This document shows, piece by piece, positions 9,707-18,075 of a stretch of 64,000 nucleotides of DNA. The position numbers and the translations under genes were made by a program. The DNA is from a bacterium (GTDB taxonomy: Bacteria; SZUA-79; Acidulodesulfobacterales; Acidulodesulfobacteraceae). The number at the start of each line of letters is the position of its first letter. The first letter of the stretch is position 1. A model generated the notes under the pieces. The model was not told the DNA's origin. It made no database searches and saw nothing but the letters and a program-made list of their open reading frames with translations. The stretch spans positions 155,064 to 219,063 of the forward strand of contig QIJE01000028.1 of assembly GCA_003232385.1 (NCBI GenBank), given 5' to 3'.

Positions 9707-9760
9707 ACCGTTCAATCTTAACAAATACATCATACATGTGTATGTATCGGTGGTTTTTTT
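9707..9760 (+). promoter_or_regulatory. Palindromic element with T-run in the dsr leader (possible attenuator)
   Basis: Within the 342-base stretch before dsrA lies CATACATGTGTATG (9731-9744), a perfect inverted repeat. It is nested in a wider pairing of ATACAT (9725-9730) with ATGTAT (9742-9747) and ACCG (9707-9710) with CGGT (9748-9751). GG and seven T follow at 9754-9760, the order expected of an intrinsic terminator. Further CAT/ATG-rich palindromes (TGCATG, CATATATG, GCATGC) occur at about 9771-9806. It may be a conditional terminator or an operator; the rest of the gap holds no gene. Confidence 0.4.
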
Positions 9761-9902
9761 GTGCGCTATTATGCATGTATTAATGTGTGTCATATATGTG
9801 CATGCGTCGTTTTGATCGGTTAATTTTTGTGGGTCTTAATATCATACTTTTACATATTTTCGTATTAATTATAAATAAATTTATTCGAGGAGGTTTTTTA
9901 TT

Positions 9903-11096
9903 ATGGGTAAAAAACATGAAACCCCGCTTCTTGACGAACTAAAAAAGGGAAAGTGGGTCAGTTTTGTCAGGGAAATCGAAAGAGCGGCTGAGAAAAGCGA
10001 AAGAACTGAAGACCTTTTAGGTCAGGTTGAGCAATCTTACAGGGATAAAGTTACTCACTGGAAACATGGAGGCATGGCAGGTGTAAAGGGATACGGAGCC
10101 GGAATGGTCGGCAGATTTACCGAATTTCCAGATAAATATCCCGGCGTTAAAGAGTGTCATTCAATGAGAATTAACCAAGTGTCGGGCTTTTTTTACAACT
10201 CGGATGTTCTCAGAAAGATTGCAGGTATCGCTGAGAAACATGGTGGAGGGCTTTTGAATTTACACGGTTCCACCGGAGATATTCAAATTTTAGGTCTTAG
10301 ACAGGATGAAGCAGAAGAAGCTTTTCAGGCATATGCAGAATTAGGATTTGATTTAGGCGGAGGCGGTTCCGATCTGAGGACTCCTTCCTGCTGCCTAGGC
10401 CAGGCAAGATGCGAGTTCGCTAATTATGATACCCTTAAGATTTGCTATGATTTAACGCAAGCGTATCAGGACGAAATGCATAGGCCGCTTTTTAATTATA
10501 AATTCAAATTTAAATTTTCCGGCTGCGCAAATGACTGTGTTGCATCGGCTTCGAGGTCGGATATGGCTTTTATCGGGACGTGGAAGGATAGCATAAAAAT
10601 AAATCAGGATGAAGTAAAAAATTACGTAAAGAAATTGAATGTCCAGAAGTATGTTATTGATAAATGTCCTACAAAATGCATGTGGTTCGAAGAAGATAAT
10701 CTCGTCATAGATGATCCTAACTGTGTTAAATGTATGCATTGTATAAATGAAATGCCTAAGGCATTGAGGCCGGGAGATGAAAAAGGCGCATCTATTTTAT
10801 TAGGCGCTAAAGCACCGTTAGTTACCGGTCCCAGGATGGGCATGATGTTCATTCCGTTTTACGATGTTTTGGAAGACAGCAAAAATAATTATGAATGGTT
10901 GAAGCAGTTAATAAGCAATATATGGGATTTCTGGGATGAATACGGCGTTACGAGAGAGAGAATAGGAGAACTTATGCAGAGGGTCGGAGTCGTAACTTTC
11001 TTGGAAGGGATAGGATTAGAACCTATACCGGAGATGGTCGACCATCCGAGAAGCAATCCGTTTATTAAATTTGAGGACGAGGAAGAAAACGATTGA
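9903..11096 (+). CDS. dsrA: Dissimilatory sulfite reductase alpha subunit
   Basis: This 397-residue subunit of the siroheme enzyme DsrA2B2 converts sulfite to the sulfide oxidation level in the cytoplasm. The siroheme/[4Fe-4S] cysteines are Cys164, Cys170, Cys208 and Cys212 (Cx5C and Cx3C pairs). The inserted ferredoxin domain carries Cys255/Cys259 and Cys274, Cys277, Cys280. A strong AGGAGG site precedes the ATG. Together with dsrB it forms the catalytic core. Whether the enzyme is of reductive or oxidative type needs a tree; the adjacent dsrD argues for reductive. Length is slightly short of the usual 400-440. Confidence 0.98.
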   Translation: MGKKHETPLLDELKKGKWVSFVREIERAAEKSERTEDLLGQVEQSYRDKVTHWKHGGMAGVKGYGAGMVGRFTEFPDKYPGVKECHSMRINQVSGFFYNSDVLRKIAGIAEKHGGGLLNLHGSTGDIQILGLRQDEAEEAFQAYAELGFDLGGGGSDLRTPSCCLGQARCEFANYDTLKICYDLTQAYQDEMHRPLFNYKFKFKFSGCANDCVASASRSDMAFIGTWKDSIKINQDEVKNYVKKLNVQKYVIDKCPTKCMWFEEDNLVIDDPNCVKCMHCINEMPKALRPGDEKGASILLGAKAPLVTGPRMGMMFIPFYDVLEDSKNNYEWLKQLISNIWDFWDEYGVTRERIGELMQRVGVVTFLEGIGLEPIPEMVDHPRSNPFIKFEDEEEND

Positions 11097-11171
11097 TTTC
11101 ACTGATGCAGGATATAATTATTTAATTTTTGTTTAATTAAAATTGTCATATATAAATATTTGGAGGTTGTT

Positions 11172-12257
11172 ATGCCGGAAGAGGCTAAAAATAAAAGATT
11201 GACGGACATTGGTCCACATGACTTTCATGATTATTTACCACCTGTTATCAAAAAAAATTACGGCAAATGGGCATATCACGAAATCTTAGATGCCGGAAGC
11301 ATGGTACATGTTGCGGAAAGCGGCGATAAATTATATACGGTAAGAGTCGGTTCTCCAAGATTGGTAAGCGGTAGCTTTGTTAGAGATTTGTGTGATTTAG
11401 CGGATAAATATTGCAGCGGCTACTTAAGGTTCACTACAAGAAACAATGTTGAGTTTTTACTTGAAGATGAAAAAAATATTGAACCCCTTAAACAGGATAT
11501 CGCCAAATTAGGCTTAGCCGCAGGGGGTATTGGAAATGTAGTTGCAAATATCGTTCATACACAGGGCTGGGTTCACTGTCATACTTCTGCCAGTGATGCA
11601 TCCGGTGTCGTAAAATCCGTTATGGATGACTTATATGAATATTTTGTTGAAGAAAAATTGCCGGCAAAAGTCAGAATTGCTTTTGCGTGTTGCCTTAATA
11701 TGTGCGGTTCGGTCGCTTCGTCAGATATTGCCATACTCGGAACGCACAGAAAGCCGCCTAGAATAAATCAGGAGAGGCTTTTAAATTTATGTGAAATACC
11801 GAGTACTATTGCGGCATGCCCGACTAACTCCATAAGACCCGATACTCAGGACGGTAAACAGACCTTAAGGATTAACGAGGAAACCTGTGTATTTTGCGGA
11901 AGTTGTTATACGGTTTGTCCCGCGATGCCTATTGCGGACCCTGCCACTGACGGGCTTTCCATATGGGTTGGAGGTAAAGTGTCCAATGCGAGAACAAAGC
12001 CTACATTTTCGAAATTAGTTATTCCGTTCATTCCTAACGACCCGCCTAGATGGCCTAAGGTAGTTGAAGCGGTAAAGACGATATTGGATGCATATAAAGA
12101 GGGAGCGGAGTCCGGGGAAAGGGTTGTCGAATGGATAGAGAGGATCGGCTGGCCGAGGTTCTTTAAAATAACCGGGTTTAAATTTACTAAATATCACGTG
12201 GATGACTTTAGACTTGCCGAAACCACGATGAACTATTCGTCTCATACAAGGCTTTAA
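11172..12257 (+). CDS. dsrB: Dissimilatory sulfite reductase beta subunit
   Basis: This 361-residue beta subunit binds the catalytic siroheme. The cofactor cysteines Cys136, Cys173, Cys174 and Cys178 match the spacing of Desulfovibrio DsrB. The ferredoxin domain has Cys239, Cys242, Cys245 and Cys249. I place the start at the ATG at 11172. An upstream in-frame TTG at 11160 contains the TGGAGG ribosome-binding site itself and is therefore not the start. It follows dsrA by 75 bases and is followed 34 bases later by dsrD. Confidence 0.98.
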   Translation: MPEEAKNKRLTDIGPHDFHDYLPPVIKKNYGKWAYHEILDAGSMVHVAESGDKLYTVRVGSPRLVSGSFVRDLCDLADKYCSGYLRFTTRNNVEFLLEDEKNIEPLKQDIAKLGLAAGGIGNVVANIVHTQGWVHCHTSASDASGVVKSVMDDLYEYFVEEKLPAKVRIAFACCLNMCGSVASSDIAILGTHRKPPRINQERLLNLCEIPSTIAACPTNSIRPDTQDGKQTLRINEETCVFCGSCYTVCPAMPIADPATDGLSIWVGGKVSNARTKPTFSKLVIPFIPNDPPRWPKVVEAVKTILDAYKEGAESGERVVEWIERIGWPRFFKITGFKFTKYHVDDFRLAETTMNYSSHTRL

Positions 12258-12291
12258 TCTATAAATTAAAACAAACTAAGAGGAAAATATT

Positions 12292-12531
12292 ATGACCGAC
12301 GAAACAAAAAAAAGGTTGGAGGATAAAATTATCGGAACCATTAAAGAATATACCGGTAAAAAGAGATTTAAGCCTATAGATATAGTAAAAGAGATGGAAA
12401 AAGAATTTTCCGGAGACGGCTTATCTAAAGCTGAGATTAAGGGAACCTTGAAGGAAATAATGGACGGAGGTAAGTTGGTCTATGGGTATGCCGGAGGGAG
12501 CTATCTGGCCATTCCCGAAGAAGGTAATTAA
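12292..12531 (+). CDS. dsrD: DsrD, allosteric activator of sulfite reductase
   Basis: This 79-residue protein matches the winged-helix DsrD family in size and sequence: a basic first helix, the GLSKAEIKGTLKEIMDGGKL segment and a YGYAGGSY-type end. DsrD raises the activity of DsrAB and is found in organisms that reduce sulfate or sulfite, and also in sulfur disproportionators. It is rarely found in pure sulfur oxidisers. Its place directly after dsrB is the usual one. An AGAGGA site precedes the ATG. Confidence 0.95.
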   Translation: MTDETKKRLEDKIIGTIKEYTGKKRFKPIDIVKEMEKEFSGDGLSKAEIKGTLKEIMDGGKLVYGYAGGSYLAIPEEGN

Positions 12532-12584
12532 TCGTAACTTCAATATGTCTCAATATACTTTGGAATTATTATGAGGATAATTTT

Positions 12585-14297
12585 ATGCTTGAATTAAAAA
12601 AGATTAAAAAACCGACGAAGGTGTCGCTGAGTTCGGGAGTAGGGATGGAGCAGTCGCCTTTTAGGCCTAAATATGTCGAAAAAAAGCCCCCCTGCATGGA
12701 TACTTGTCCTAATGGTACGAGAGTCAGGGATTACATACAGTATATAGCGCAGAGCGAATCATACGAGAGACCGTTGGATGAATCGTTGACGGAGGCTTTT
12801 TATCTGCTTACCGAATCTAATCCCCTGCCCTCTACGACCGGAAGGGTATGTCCCCATCCGTGCGAGGATGAATGCAATCGTAAACATAAGGATAAGTCTG
12901 TTGCGATAAACGCGATAGAAATGTTTGTGGGAGATTACGGAATAAAAAATAATTTAAGTTTTAAAAAACTTTCGGATACCCAAAGGAAGGAAAGAATTGC
13001 CGTAGTAGGCGCCGGTCCTGCCGGTCTTTCCTGTGCCTACCATTTATCCATGAGGGGTTACGGGGTTACCATATATGAAAAATTTAAAGAACCGGGCGGA
13101 TACTTAAGATACGGGATACCTTCTTTTAGGCTTCCGCTTGACGTAATAGATGCAGAAGTAAAACGCATTAAGGATTTAGGGGTAGAAATAAAGACCGGGG
13201 TCGATATCGGTTCCGATATCTCTATAGACAAACTTAAATCAGACTATGATGCTGTTTTTGTTGCCATTGGCACACATGAGCCTATCAAGATGAGAATGGA
13301 TGGAGCTGATGCACCTAATGTTTATACGGGTATTGAGTTTCTTCAAAAAGCCGCTTCCGGAGAAATTAAAGATGCCGGCAAAGAAGTAGTCGTTATAGGG
13401 AGCGACAGCGCAATGGACGCCGGTATGGTTGCGAAAAGACTTGGCGCAAACGTAACGTTTATTTATAACAAGGGAACACTGAACGATATTTCCGAGATAG
13501 AAGAAAAAGGCTCTACGGAGGTTAAGGAAGGTCATGCCGAAGGGATTAATTTTGAATTCTTATTCGCTTTGGATAAGATTATCACGGAAAACGGAAAAGC
13601 GACAACGGTACAGTTGAAAAAGATGAAGCTTTCCGAAAAAGACGCTTCAGGAAGGGTTCATCCCGTCATAATAGAGGGCGGCGTGAATCTTGGCCTTAAG
13701 CTTGACACATTGATATATTCTTTTGGACAAAAGCCTGATTACAAAGGATTAGAGGGTTTTACGAAAAACGAAAACAACGAATTTCTCAATGTTAATGATA
13801 AGTATCTGATTGCAAACGAAGATAAGGTTTTTGCAGGGGGAGATATATTAAAATTCGGATTAGTGACGGATGCTATCGGCATGGGCAGGTATGCCGCGTA
13901 CTCTATACATGAAAAGTTGAGCGGGGAACCGGTAAAGAAAGACAAGAGAACGGTTGTCAAGTACGGAGATGCGGTAAACTATGAAGGTAAAAATATGTAT
14001 TTGGCATATTTTCAAGAAGCGGAAAGGCATGAAAGAACGGCAAGAGACGCTTCTGTCAGGATTAACGACTTTGATGGCATATTAAACGATTTAAGCATGG
14101 ATGATTTAATTGCGGAGGCTAAAAGATGTATTAGCTGCGGAATGTGCTTCGATTGCGGCAGCTGTTTTGAATATTGCTCTCAGAGTGCCATTAAAAAATT
14201 ACCTAAAGGACAGCATTTTGAATTTCATCTTGAGACATGTAACGGCTGTAAAAAATGTGCCGAAAGTTGTCCTTGCGGCTATATAGACATGATTTAG
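12585..14297 (+). CDS. dsrL: DsrL, NAD(P)H-linked iron-sulfur flavoprotein
   Basis: This 570-residue protein is related to the small subunit of glutamate synthase. N-terminal cysteines 37, 41, 89, 93 and 97 suit the iron-sulfur clusters. FAD motif GAGPAG lies at 142-147 and a second dinucleotide motif GSDSAMDA at 272-279. A C-terminal ferredoxin-like tail has two Cys clusters. DsrL links NAD(P)H and DsrAB. Allochromatium DsrL is about 655 residues, so this form is shorter, as described for the DsrL-2 type of reducers. The common YRR after the second motif, linked to NADPH phosphate binding, reads YNK (294-296), so cofactor preference is open. Confidence 0.9.
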   Translation: MLELKKIKKPTKVSLSSGVGMEQSPFRPKYVEKKPPCMDTCPNGTRVRDYIQYIAQSESYERPLDESLTEAFYLLTESNPLPSTTGRVCPHPCEDECNRKHKDKSVAINAIEMFVGDYGIKNNLSFKKLSDTQRKERIAVVGAGPAGLSCAYHLSMRGYGVTIYEKFKEPGGYLRYGIPSFRLPLDVIDAEVKRIKDLGVEIKTGVDIGSDISIDKLKSDYDAVFVAIGTHEPIKMRMDGADAPNVYTGIEFLQKAASGEIKDAGKEVVVIGSDSAMDAGMVAKRLGANVTFIYNKGTLNDISEIEEKGSTEVKEGHAEGINFEFLFALDKIITENGKATTVQLKKMKLSEKDASGRVHPVIIEGGVNLGLKLDTLIYSFGQKPDYKGLEGFTKNENNEFLNVNDKYLIANEDKVFAGGDILKFGLVTDAIGMGRYAAYSIHEKLSGEPVKKDKRTVVKYGDAVNYEGKNMYLAYFQEAERHERTARDASVRINDFDGILNDLSMDDLIAEAKRCISCGMCFDCGSCFEYCSQSAIKKLPKGQHFEFHLETCNGCKKCAESCPCGYIDMI

Positions 14298-14346
14298 TTT
14301 AATGTTAATTAATATCAAAAAATAAAATTAAAGGAGGATTCACTTT

Positions 14347-14688
14347 ATGGCAAGTTTTGACTATAATGGGAAGACGATTGAAACAGATGACGAGGGGTAT
14401 CTTCAAAATTTAGTTGACTGGGACAAGGGTCTTGCTGAAGTTCTCGCAGAACAGGAAGGCGTGGAACTTACCGACAAACACTGGAAACTTATCGAATGGA
14501 TAAGGGATTATTTTCAAAAGTATCAAGTAGCTCCGGCTATTAAATCTCTTGCAAGAGAGGTTATGAAGCTTGAAAATTTACCGGACAAAAAGGAAGCAAA
14601 CAGGTTTGTTTATGAATTATTTCCGGAAGGTCCGGCTAAACAGCTTGCTAAAATAGCAGGGCTTCCCAAGCCTACAGGCTGCGTTTAA
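14347..14688 (+). CDS. dsrC: DsrC-family protein lacking CysB (single-cysteine, TusE-like)
   Basis: This 113-residue protein has the DsrC/TusE fold throughout and the conserved C-terminal arm ending GLPKPTGCV. CysA is present as penultimate Cys112. The second conserved cysteine, CysB, lies 11 residues earlier in canonical DsrC (KxACK); here the segment is KQLAK, so position 101 is Ala, encoded GCT. The protein has no other cysteine. TusE of E. coli likewise has only CysA. Canonical DsrC needs both for the trisulfide product of sulfite reduction. It stands between dsrL and dsrMK in the dsr operon with a strong AAGGAGG site, so it is clearly expressed with them. A second, two-cysteine DsrC may exist elsewhere. 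Confidence 0.93.
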   Translation: MASFDYNGKTIETDDEGYLQNLVDWDKGLAEVLAEQEGVELTDKHWKLIEWIRDYFQKYQVAPAIKSLAREVMKLENLPDKKEANRFVYELFPEGPAKQLAKIAGLPKPTGCV

Positions 14689-14740
14689 TTGATTTAAATT
14701 ATAATTTTATTTATAAATTTACTTAAAGTTCAAGATATAA

Positions 14741-14770
14741 GGGAAGGGAGGAAAATTATCCGACCTTCCC
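14741..14770 (+). other. RNA hairpin between dsrC and dsrM
   Basis: GGGAAGG (14741-14747) pairs perfectly with CCTTCCC (14764-14770) around a 16-base loop. No T-run follows directly, so it is more likely an mRNA stability or processing element, or a weak terminator, than a full stop. The 145-base dsrC-dsrM gap contains nothing else I can name. Confidence 0.45.
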
Positions 14771-14833
14771 TGTAGGAAATAGGATTTTTATTAAAATAAT
14801 ATAATTTATCATTATTTATTTAGGGAGGGGAAT

Positions 14834-15595
14834 ATGGTGCCTCTTAATTTAACCACGGCAATATTTTTATTATTAACGTATACGGCGGGTTTAATTTTTG
14901 TAATAGGAGTAGTATTAAGAATATATCAATATGCAACAACTCCTCAGCCTATTAAGATTCCTCTTACGCCGGCTCCGTTAACTTCCGGTGGGGCTTTTAT
15001 TCGAATTTTAGGAGAGGTCTTTTTTTTTAGAAGTCTTTTTAGATCTAATAAATGGACATGGATTTTCGGATATGCTTTCCATGTTGCGTTTTTCATTTTG
15101 ATATTTATGCATTTTTTAAGGCATTTTGTGTACGTAAGTCCTTTACCCTGGTGGTACGGCATATTCGTCGGTATAGGAATAGTCTGCGGTATCGTTATGG
15201 TTTTGGCCCTTTTTCTTCTCTTCTTAAGAAGAATAATCGTAGAGCGCGTTAAGTTTATTTCGTTGTTTGCAGATTATATCATACTGATTCTCTTAATGCT
15301 TATAGCGTTAGCAGGCTTGTTTTTGAATTACGTTATATCCCCGACCGCCTTGACTGTAATAGATAAGCATCTTGGTCCTTACGTAAACGGGATCTTGACC
15401 TTGCAATTCGCAAATATTCCGTCAAGCCCTCTTTTTTTAATTCATTATTCGCTCGTGTTGCTACTCATAGCTTATATTCCATTCAGCAAAATAATGCATT
15501 TTGTGGGGATATTCTTTTCACCTACAAGAATTATGTCTGATAATCCCTTGGAGAAGAGATATTATAAGCCGGGCGCAAAAGACTTGTCGATTTAA
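14834..15595 (+). CDS. dsrM: DsrM, membrane cytochrome b subunit of DsrMK
   Basis: This 253-residue NarI-like integral membrane protein has about six hydrophobic segments and conserved histidines in segments 2, 3 and 6 (for example in YAFHVAFF, FMHFLRHF and LIHYSL) suited to bind heme b. It should exchange electrons between the menaquinone pool and DsrK. It is shorter than the roughly 330-residue DsrM of Desulfovibrio. Start is supported by GGGAGGGG seven bases upstream. DsrJ, DsrO and DsrP are absent, so the complex is the two-subunit type seen in archaea and Gram-positive sulfate reducers. Confidence 0.9.
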   Translation: MVPLNLTTAIFLLLTYTAGLIFVIGVVLRIYQYATTPQPIKIPLTPAPLTSGGAFIRILGEVFFFRSLFRSNKWTWIFGYAFHVAFFILIFMHFLRHFVYVSPLPWWYGIFVGIGIVCGIVMVLALFLLFLRRIIVERVKFISLFADYIILILLMLIALAGLFLNYVISPTALTVIDKHLGPYVNGILTLQFANIPSSPLFLIHYSLVLLLIAYIPFSKIMHFVGIFFSPTRIMSDNPLEKRYYKPGAKDLSI

Positions 15596-15688
15596 AAGAG
15601 GAAAAAAGCACATGTTGTTTGTGATATAGGCGATTTGTGATTTTAATTGTATTAATTTAACGGTTAAAAACGGAGGGATATATATATT

Positions 15689-17176
15689 ATGGCTAAGCCA
15701 AAAGAGAAATATAAGGTTCCTGTTTTAGATGGAAAAATTCCTATACCTAAAATCGTTCCGGGGGCTTTTGCATATGAGCATATGATTGGGGCTCAAGAAG
15801 AAGATATGCGGGCATTAGGTTTTCCGGCTAAACTACAAGACGGTTGGAAGGAAAAGGCCATCGGTGTGTTTAAAGAGATACTCGACCACAATAAAGCGGT
15901 CAGAGATTATATGGATATTTGCGTCAGATGCGGTGCTTGCACGGATAAATGTCAATTCTTTTTAGGGACTGCGGATCCCAACAATATGCCTGTTCAGAGG
16001 CAAGAGCTTATGAGGAAGGTATACAGATATTACTTCACTCCCTCCGGATTTTTTAAGACGCTTTCTAATTCTCAAGAGTTGACCGAAGAAGTTTTGAAAG
16101 ATTGGTACACATATTATTATCAGTGTTCGGAGTGCAGAAGATGTTCCCTTTTTTGTCCTTATGGTATTGATACCGCGGAAATTACTATGGCGGCGAGGCA
16201 TATAATGGATTCAATAGGATTAGGGCATAAGTACGCAACCGAGGTTATTCATAAAGTATATAAAACAGGTAATAATATAGGGATACCGCCGCTTGCTTTG
16301 AGGCGTACGCTTGACGACTTGGAAGAGGAAATGAATGAAGAATCGGGTAAAGACGTCAAGATTCCTATGGATGTGGAGGGTGCCGAGGTTTTATTGGTGC
16401 CGCCTTCTGCGGATTTTTTTGCAATGCCACATATGGAATCGCTCAAGGGGTATGCAAAGGTGTTTCATAAAGCGGGTATAAGCTATACTGTTTCTTCATA
16501 TGCCTCAGAAGCCGGTAATTTCGGTATGTTTTTGGGGAGCTATAAAAATGCCAAAGAAATTAATAAACGAATCTGGGATGACGCCAGGAGATTAAAGGTT
16601 AAGAGAGTTATCATGGGTGAATGCGGGCATGCATGGAGAGCCGCATATAATTATTCTAATACCATGAACGGTCCCTTTGATTTCTTAGATAGTAAATATA
16701 AACAGCCTACGCATATCTGTGATTTTACCTTAGGACTTGTAAAAGACGGGGTTATAAAGCTTGACCCTTCGGCTAACGACGACAAGGTGGTCACATTTCA
16801 TGATTCGTGTATGATAGCGCGGTCATCGAGAATAGGTGATTTTGCCGGTGGTCAGTTTGTCATACCGAGGGAGCTTATTAAAGCGGCAGCTAACAAATTC
16901 GTTGAGTTAAGGGTAGGTACGACTAAAGAAAAGACCTTTTGTTGCGGAGGCGGAGGCAGTTTGCTGGCAGAAGAGGTTATGAACGTTCGTATAGCCGGGG
17001 CTATGCCGAGAATGCAGACGATAAAAGAAGCGGTTGATAATCATGGTGTTAACTTCTGCGCTTGTATCTGTGCAATTTGTAAGACCCAGTTTACGAAAAT
17101 GTTTCCTATTTATGGGTTTGATGCCGAAATGGTTGGAGGAATACATCAGTTAGTCAGTAACGCAATATTAATGTAA
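15689..17176 (+). CDS. dsrK: DsrK, HdrD-like iron-sulfur subunit
   Basis: This 495-residue protein has two [4Fe-4S] ferredoxin motifs near the N-terminus. The first is at Cys78, Cys81, Cys84 and Cys88 (CVRCGACTDKC) and the second in CSECRRCSLFCP. CCG-type domains, including FCCGGGGSLL near the C-terminus, hold the special cubane cluster of the heterodisulfide reductase family. DsrK is taken to reduce the DsrC disulfide or trisulfide on the cytoplasmic face of the membrane with DsrM. It follows dsrM by 93 bases. The DsrC encoded here has only one active-site cysteine, which makes its substrate unclear. Confidence 0.95.
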   Translation: MAKPKEKYKVPVLDGKIPIPKIVPGAFAYEHMIGAQEEDMRALGFPAKLQDGWKEKAIGVFKEILDHNKAVRDYMDICVRCGACTDKCQFFLGTADPNNMPVQRQELMRKVYRYYFTPSGFFKTLSNSQELTEEVLKDWYTYYYQCSECRRCSLFCPYGIDTAEITMAARHIMDSIGLGHKYATEVIHKVYKTGNNIGIPPLALRRTLDDLEEEMNEESGKDVKIPMDVEGAEVLLVPPSADFFAMPHMESLKGYAKVFHKAGISYTVSSYASEAGNFGMFLGSYKNAKEINKRIWDDARRLKVKRVIMGECGHAWRAAYNYSNTMNGPFDFLDSKYKQPTHICDFTLGLVKDGVIKLDPSANDDKVVTFHDSCMIARSSRIGDFAGGQFVIPRELIKAAANKFVELRVGTTKEKTFCCGGGGSLLAEEVMNVRIAGAMPRMQTIKEAVDNHGVNFCACICAICKTQFTKMFPIYGFDAEMVGGIHQLVSNAILM

Positions 17177-17234
17177 AAAAAATAAAGTAGGCTTTGAATA
17201 CAAACTTATAATTTAAACTGTTAAGGAGGGTTTA

Positions 17235-17585
17235 ATGAAATTCGGTATTCTTGTCAAAGACGGTCCGTACATGCATCAGGCTATGGATACTGCATACAAC
17301 TTTATAGTTGCGGCAATGGAGGCGGGGCATGAGATAACCGGCGTGTTTTTTTATAACGACGGAGTTTATAACAGATGTAGCGCTATGGAACCCCCGCGGG
17401 ATGAAAGAAATATTATGAAAATACTTTCAGAGCTTGAGCTTAAAGGAGTAAAAATGATAGTATGCGTCGCCGCAGGAAAGAGAAGGGGAGTCGTTGATAC
17501 AACGGTTTGCGATGCTAAAGAGATATCCGGTCTCGGACAGCTTTTAGAGCTTTGCATAGTGTCCGACAGGATGATAACATTTTAA
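17235..17585 (+). CDS. dsrE: DsrE (TusD-like) sulfurtransferase subunit
   Basis: This 116-residue DsrE-fold protein has the active-site cysteine at Cys77 (VCVAAGKRRGV), which corresponds to Cys78 of Allochromatium DsrE and E. coli TusD. DsrEFH forms a hexamer that carries persulfide sulfur. In sulfur oxidisers it hands sulfur to DsrC, and in E. coli the TusBCD counterpart hands it to TusE. It opens the dsrEFH group 58 bases after dsrK with an AAGGAGG site. Confidence 0.93.
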   Translation: MKFGILVKDGPYMHQAMDTAYNFIVAAMEAGHEITGVFFYNDGVYNRCSAMEPPRDERNIMKILSELELKGVKMIVCVAAGKRRGVVDTTVCDAKEISGLGQLLELCIVSDRMITF

Positions 17586-17652
17586 TATTATTTTTGGCAG
17601 GAATATAATATATATAATTTTGTAAATTATTTTTTATATAGGAGCCGGTAGA

Positions 17653-18027
17653 ATGTCTGAACAAGAAAAAACTAAGGTAATGTTTATTTGCAGGACAGCC
17701 CCGTATGGAGTTGCTTTTGAGCAGGAAGCAATTGAAGCAATGGTTATGTTCGGTGCATACGAGCAGGATGTAAGCGTAGCTTTTTTGGACGATGGGGTTT
17801 TCTCTCTAAAGAAGGGGCAGGATCCTTCTTTACTCGGAAAGAAAAATTTTTCGAAGACATATGAGATCTTAAAGGATGATTTTGATATTTCCAATATCTA
17901 TGTAGAGAAGGAATCACTGGAAGAAAGAGGCTTAAGTGAAGGAGACCTTGCTGCAGAGGTTGAAATTTTGGATAGAAATGCATTGAGACAAAGAATGAAC
18001 GAGATGAAAGCACTTTTATCATTTTAA
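17653..18027 (+). CDS. dsrF: DsrF (TusC-like) sulfurtransferase subunit
   Basis: This 124-residue DsrE-fold protein carries the TusC/DsrF hallmarks: an early RTAPYG segment, the AFLDDGVFSL strand-turn and the late LEERGLSEGDL motif. It is a structural member of the DsrE2F2H2 hexamer. Its only cysteine, Cys13 in FICRTAPYG, is not known as a sulfur carrier site. TAGGAG precedes the start. Confidence 0.9.
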   Translation: MSEQEKTKVMFICRTAPYGVAFEQEAIEAMVMFGAYEQDVSVAFLDDGVFSLKKGQDPSLLGKKNFSKTYEILKDDFDISNIYVEKESLEERGLSEGDLAAEVEILDRNALRQRMNEMKALLSF

Positions 18028-18075
18028 TTCTAACGGGAACGGTAAAAACCTATACGATATCGGGAGGAAATAGAT

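Noticed and set aside
11160-11171. TTG at 11160 as start of dsrB
   Set aside because: The stretch contains the TGGAGG ribosome site of the ATG at 11172. The same reasoning moved the starts of aprB, qmoB and hppA.
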